DNA of 64,000 nt from an uncultured Prevotella sp. GTDB lineage: Bacteria; Bacteroidota; Bacteroidia; Bacteroidales; Bacteroidaceae. A model generated the notes under the pieces. That model made no database searches. It was not told the DNA's origin and worked only from the letters and a program-made list of their open reading frames with translations. Both the position numbers and the translations under genes were made by a program. Positions within the stretch are counted from its first letter, which is position 1, and each line of letters opens with the position of its first letter. The stretch spans positions 62,001-126,000 of the forward strand of contig CADCEF010000002.1 of assembly GCA_902800365.1 (NCBI GenBank), given 5' to 3'. Positions 61,478 through 64,000 of the stretch are shown piece by piece.

Positions 61478-62894
61478 GACTTAATATCTCATAAATGCGC
61501 GGTATATCTACATACTGCCGGACGTGGGCTGCCAACTTGTTGTACTGCTCATCTTTGAAGGTGTCGGCATCCATCGCCATAGCGGACTGCTTGGTGCCCA
61601 ACAAATAATCGATAACTGACTGATTGTCGAGGAAACCATGAATATAGGTGCCAATGCAATGATCGGTTTGCATGATTGCCTCTTCGGTATCACTTACACC
61701 TTGATGAATCTCGTAACCTTGACATGACTGACCATTAAACTGGAAGCTGACCTGGCGGGTGGTCTTCTCTGCGCTCATCGTTGTGTGAATGGGCAGTAGG
61801 CCAAGACCTGGCAGGCTGGCAATCGAACCTTCGACACCATCAGGGTCATCAACCGAAATACCCAGCATCTGATAACCACCACAAATACCTATCACCATCT
61901 TGCCGTCGCGATGGGCTCGCACAATGGCCTGTGCACATCCGTTACGGCGCAGCTCCATCAGGTCGTCGAGGGTTGATTTGGTACCAGGCACGATGATGAT
62001 ATCGGCTTGTTCCAAATCAGAGATATTGTTGGTATAAAAAAGATTTACACGAGGGTGGCGTTCTAAGGTACCGAAATCGGTATAATTAGAAATATGCCGC
62101 AGAAGCACTACTGCCACGTTAACCTTGCCTGCTAATAGCTGCCGACGTTTATGCTCCAGGGCCACCGAATCCTCCTCGTCGATATAGATATCCTTATAGT
62201 ATGGCACCACGCCTAACACAGGTACACCGCATAAATCCTCAAGCATGCGGCGCCCCTCATCGAAAAGGCGCATATCGCCTCGAAACTTATTGATGATAAT
62301 GCCCTTAATAAGTTTTCTATCCTCCGCAGTCTGCAGTGCGATGCTGCCATATACTGAGGCGAACACACCACCTCTGTCGATGTCGCCCACTAAGATTACA
62401 TCGGCATGGGCATGGCGCGCCATCGGAAGATTTACCAAATCGGTATCACGCAGATTCAATTCTGAGATGCTCCCAGCCCCCTCCATCACAATAGGATTGA
62501 AACGAGAAGCCAAGCGATCGAAGGCTTGACAGACTTCCATACGATAATCGATATCGGAAACGTCACGACGCCAATAGTCGTAAGCATGCTGATTACCCAC
62601 CGGCTTGCCATGGAGCACCACTTGTGATGTATGGTCGGAACTGGGTTTAAGCAGCAGCGGATTCATATCTGTTTCACAAGGGATGCCAGCCGCCTCGGCC
62701 TGTACGGCCTGCGCACGGCCTATCTCGAAGCCGTCGGGGGTGGCGTATGAGTTGAGTGCCATATTCTGCGCTTTGAATGGTGCAGGCGCATAGCCATCCT
62801 GACGGAAGATACGACAGAAGGCTGAAGCCAAGATACTCTTGCCCACATCGCTGCCTGTGCCAACAAACATCAGAGGGTGTAACTTCTTACTCAT
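61470..62894 (-). CDS. cobQ: Cobyric acid synthase
   Basis: A 474-aa glutamine-dependent amidotransferase (CobQ/CbiP) that amidates four side chains of the corrin ring. The N-terminal ATP-binding part is MFVGTGSDVGKSILASAFCR, with EGAGSISELNLRDTDLVN behind it. The C-terminal class I glutaminase domain has its nucleophile Cys338 in GICGGYQML. The start overlaps the upstream cobJ-cbiC stop by 4 bp, so the corrin genes are tightly coupled. Length is normal for the family. Confidence 0.96.
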   Translation of the reverse strand: MSKKLHPLMFVGTGSDVGKSILASAFCRIFRQDGYAPAPFKAQNMALNSYATPDGFEIGRAQAVQAEAAGIPCETDMNPLLLKPSSDHTSQVVLHGKPVGNQHAYDYWRRDVSDIDYRMEVCQAFDRLASRFNPIVMEGAGSISELNLRDTDLVNLPMARHAHADVILVGDIDRGGVFASVYGSIALQTAEDRKLIKGIIINKFRGDMRLFDEGRRMLEDLCGVPVLGVVPYYKDIYIDEEDSVALEHKRRQLLAGKVNVAVVLLRHISNYTDFGTLERHPRVNLFYTNNISDLEQADIIIVPGTKSTLDDLMELRRNGCAQAIVRAHRDGKMVIGICGGYQMLGISVDDPDGVEGSIASLPGLGLLPIHTTMSAEKTTRQVSFQFNGQSCQGYEIHQGVSDTEEAIMQTDHCIGTYIHGFLDNQSVIDYLLGTKQSAMAMDADTFKDEQYNKLAAHVRQYVDIPRIYEILSHD

Positions 62895-64000
62895 AGGTCG
62901 CGACCGGGTTTTAGTTGGGCTGCATCATCAAAGCATAAGATGGCATTACAAAGTGTAGCAGCCAGATTAGAGCCACCTTTACGTCCCTCGACAATGATTT
63001 TGGGAATAGCACGGAAGGGTTTTACCATATGTTTTGATTCGCATACATGAACAAAACCAACTGGTGCAGCGATAATTCCTGCAGGAAGTGCCTTCCCCTT
63101 ACGTATCAGTTCACAAAGTTCCATAAGGGCTGTAGGCGCATTGCCAAAGGCAAACAGGGCATCAGGATGTTCCTCTACAGCCAAACGGATACCAGCCTGT
63201 GTGCGGGTGATACCCTGTTGCTCTGCCATCTCAGCCACGCGTGGATCGGACAGATAACACTTTGCCTCAACACCCAAACGCTGTAAGGCTCCTTTGCGGA
63301 TGCCACTGGTAACCATCGTTACATCGCTGATAATAGTCTTCAAGCGTCCACTATTTACTTGATTATAAAGGGTTTCTACAGCGCCTTCGTCAGTGTATAG
63401 AATATTCTCCATATCAAAGTCGGCTGTAGTATGGATAGCATGCAGCAGTGCCCACTTGTGGTCGAGAGGATAGTCCTGACGTTTCAGTTCCTTCAAAATT
63501 GTACGGAACGATTCTATCATGATATGCTGCCCTACTTTTTCACCTTCTGACGCCTCCTTACGGTAATAACCGCGTGGTGTGATAAGCTTGCCATCAGAGA
63601 TATACGACTGGGAATTACCAATAATGATGACGGTGAACATATCTACATCCTCAGGGTCGAAAGCGCTGAGGGTAGTGAGTTTTACCACCTCATCATCGCG
63701 ACCAGCCTGACGAACATAGCCTACAGGAGTATCTGGAGAACGATGCTGCAAGAATATCTCCTGCAGACGGTAGAGTTGCCAATAGCGCCCATGCGATTTG
63801 GGATTATAGACTGCTGTAACAAAATCGCCAACAGCAGCCGCTACAATACGACGTTCTATCACCTCCCAAGGTGTCATCAAGTCGCTCATAGAGATGATAC
63901 ACATATCGTGACCAATAGGAGCACCCAACAACGAGGCTGCCTTCTGGAATGCAGATATGCCTGGCAGCGACGCAATCTCGATATCGGAACCACGTTCACG
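62891..64000 (-). CDS. cobJ/cbiC: CobJ-CbiC fusion (precorrin-3B C17-methyltransferase + precorrin-8X methylmutase), 5' end cut
   Basis: The open frame runs off the right edge, so the N-terminus is missing; 369 codons are visible. The first part is the C-terminal half of a tetrapyrrole methyltransferase (PGISAFQKAASLLGAPIGHD, VTAVYNPKSHGR, MFTVIIIGNSQSY) of the CobJ/CbiH kind. The second part, from about 160 visible residues on, is precorrin-8X methylmutase (IMIESFRTILKEL, LLHAIHTTADFD with the catalytic His, RKGALQRLGVEAKCYLSD, GIIAAPVGFVHV). Its end overlaps cobQ by 4 bp. Any B12 riboswitch would lie beyond the window. Confidence 0.9.
   Translation of the reverse strand, partial: RERGSDIEIASLPGISAFQKAASLLGAPIGHDMCIISMSDLMTPWEVIERRIVAAAVGDFVTAVYNPKSHGRYWQLYRLQEIFLQHRSPDTPVGYVRQAGRDDEVVKLTTLSAFDPEDVDMFTVIIIGNSQSYISDGKLITPRGYYRKEASEGEKVGQHIMIESFRTILKELKRQDYPLDHKWALLHAIHTTADFDMENILYTDEGAVETLYNQVNSGRLKTIISDVTMVTSGIRKGALQRLGVEAKCYLSDPRVAEMAEQQGITRTQAGIRLAVEEHPDALFAFGNAPTALMELCELIRKGKALPAGIIAAPVGFVHVCESKHMVKPFRAIPKIIVEGRKGGSNLAATLCNAILCFDDAAQLKPGRDL

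Noticed and set aside
62891..64000. Cobalamin riboswitch
   Set aside because: The corrin operon's 5' end lies beyond the window; no riboswitch-like leader is visible inside it.

Overview
The window looks like chromosomal DNA of a member of the Bacteroidales, most likely the Prevotella/Xylanibacter group. The evidence is: Bacteroidota promoters throughout (a TTTG element, 19-20 bp, then TAnnTTTG); almost no Shine-Dalgarno sites; lineage-typical families (DUF4270, DUF4296, DUF3256, DUF1015, DUF5362-like, short GT5, reverse rubrerythrin, M49 dipeptidyl peptidase III); a GH5 enzyme ending in a Prevotella-style YNLQGQRV tail; and many signal peptides of the MKK..AQ type. No phage, insertion sequence, CRISPR array or rRNA operon was seen. 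This is mostly a core region with a few accessory insertions.

Layout. 0-4.4 kb: an edge-truncated secreted protein, a tRNA-Thr/tRNA-Gly pair, a GH73/LysM hydrolase, cytidine deaminase, a beta-helix lipoprotein and reverse rubrerythrin. 4.4-10.8 kb (minus strand): hisS-purA-fur, then a HEAT-repeat protein, dipeptidyl peptidase III and an AraC-type regulator. 10.9-15.3 kb (plus): recQ, a half-length GT5 protein, a DUF4270 lipoprotein and a 43-aa protein. 15.3-17.8 kb: uvrD. 17.8-18.8 kb: the only large gene-poor gap, holding a hidden 51-aa lipoprotein gene, a dispersed palindromic repeat, GC-rich inverted arms around an AT-rich core, three exact-period 22-nt repeats and several promoter-like boxes. 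18.8-23.9 kb (plus): two small envelope or secreted proteins, carB and a YigZ protein. 24.1-29.7 kb: tRNA-Ser, TSCPD and DUF1015 genes, a divergently inserted GH5 glucanase, serA and serC. 29.9-32.4 kb (plus): an overlapping HPPK-like / M64 peptidase / TrmH-family trio. 32.4-35.2 kb (minus): mtgA, an OmpA-like lipoprotein and a CE1-type esterase. 35.3-36.8 kb: proS. 37.1-46.6 kb (minus): DUF3256, paaK, rsmE, a nucleoside transporter, a DUF4296 lipoprotein, lspA, a cysteine-free DksA-like protein and ileS. 46.8-48.2 kb: a Dcu-type dicarboxylate transporter. 48.3-51.3 kb: a phosphosugar mutase and a TPR protein. 52-58 kb: tRNA-Arg, a TlpA-like protein and the ilvDBN-thioesterase operon. 58-60.6 kb: a GH2 beta-galactosidase. 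60.5-64 kb: the end of a corrin operon (cobJ-cbiC fusion, cobQ, cobD).

How it fits together. The window covers amino-acid synthesis (branched-chain, serine), nucleotide metabolism (purA, carB, cdd), translation (four tRNAs; His, Pro and Ile tRNA synthetases), envelope biogenesis (lspA, mtgA, OmpA-like, lipoproteins), plant-glycan breakdown (GH5, GH2, esterase), fumarate/succinate exchange and B12 synthesis, as expected of an anaerobic gut or rumen fibre degrader.

The most unusual material is non-coding: the 17.8-18.8 kb gap; a 22-bp palindrome placed like an operator on the GT5 promoter; a hairpin that covers a lipoprotein start codon; and a family of heptad repeats found in operon spacers that has also entered the cobD coding frame. 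No function could be proved from sequence alone.
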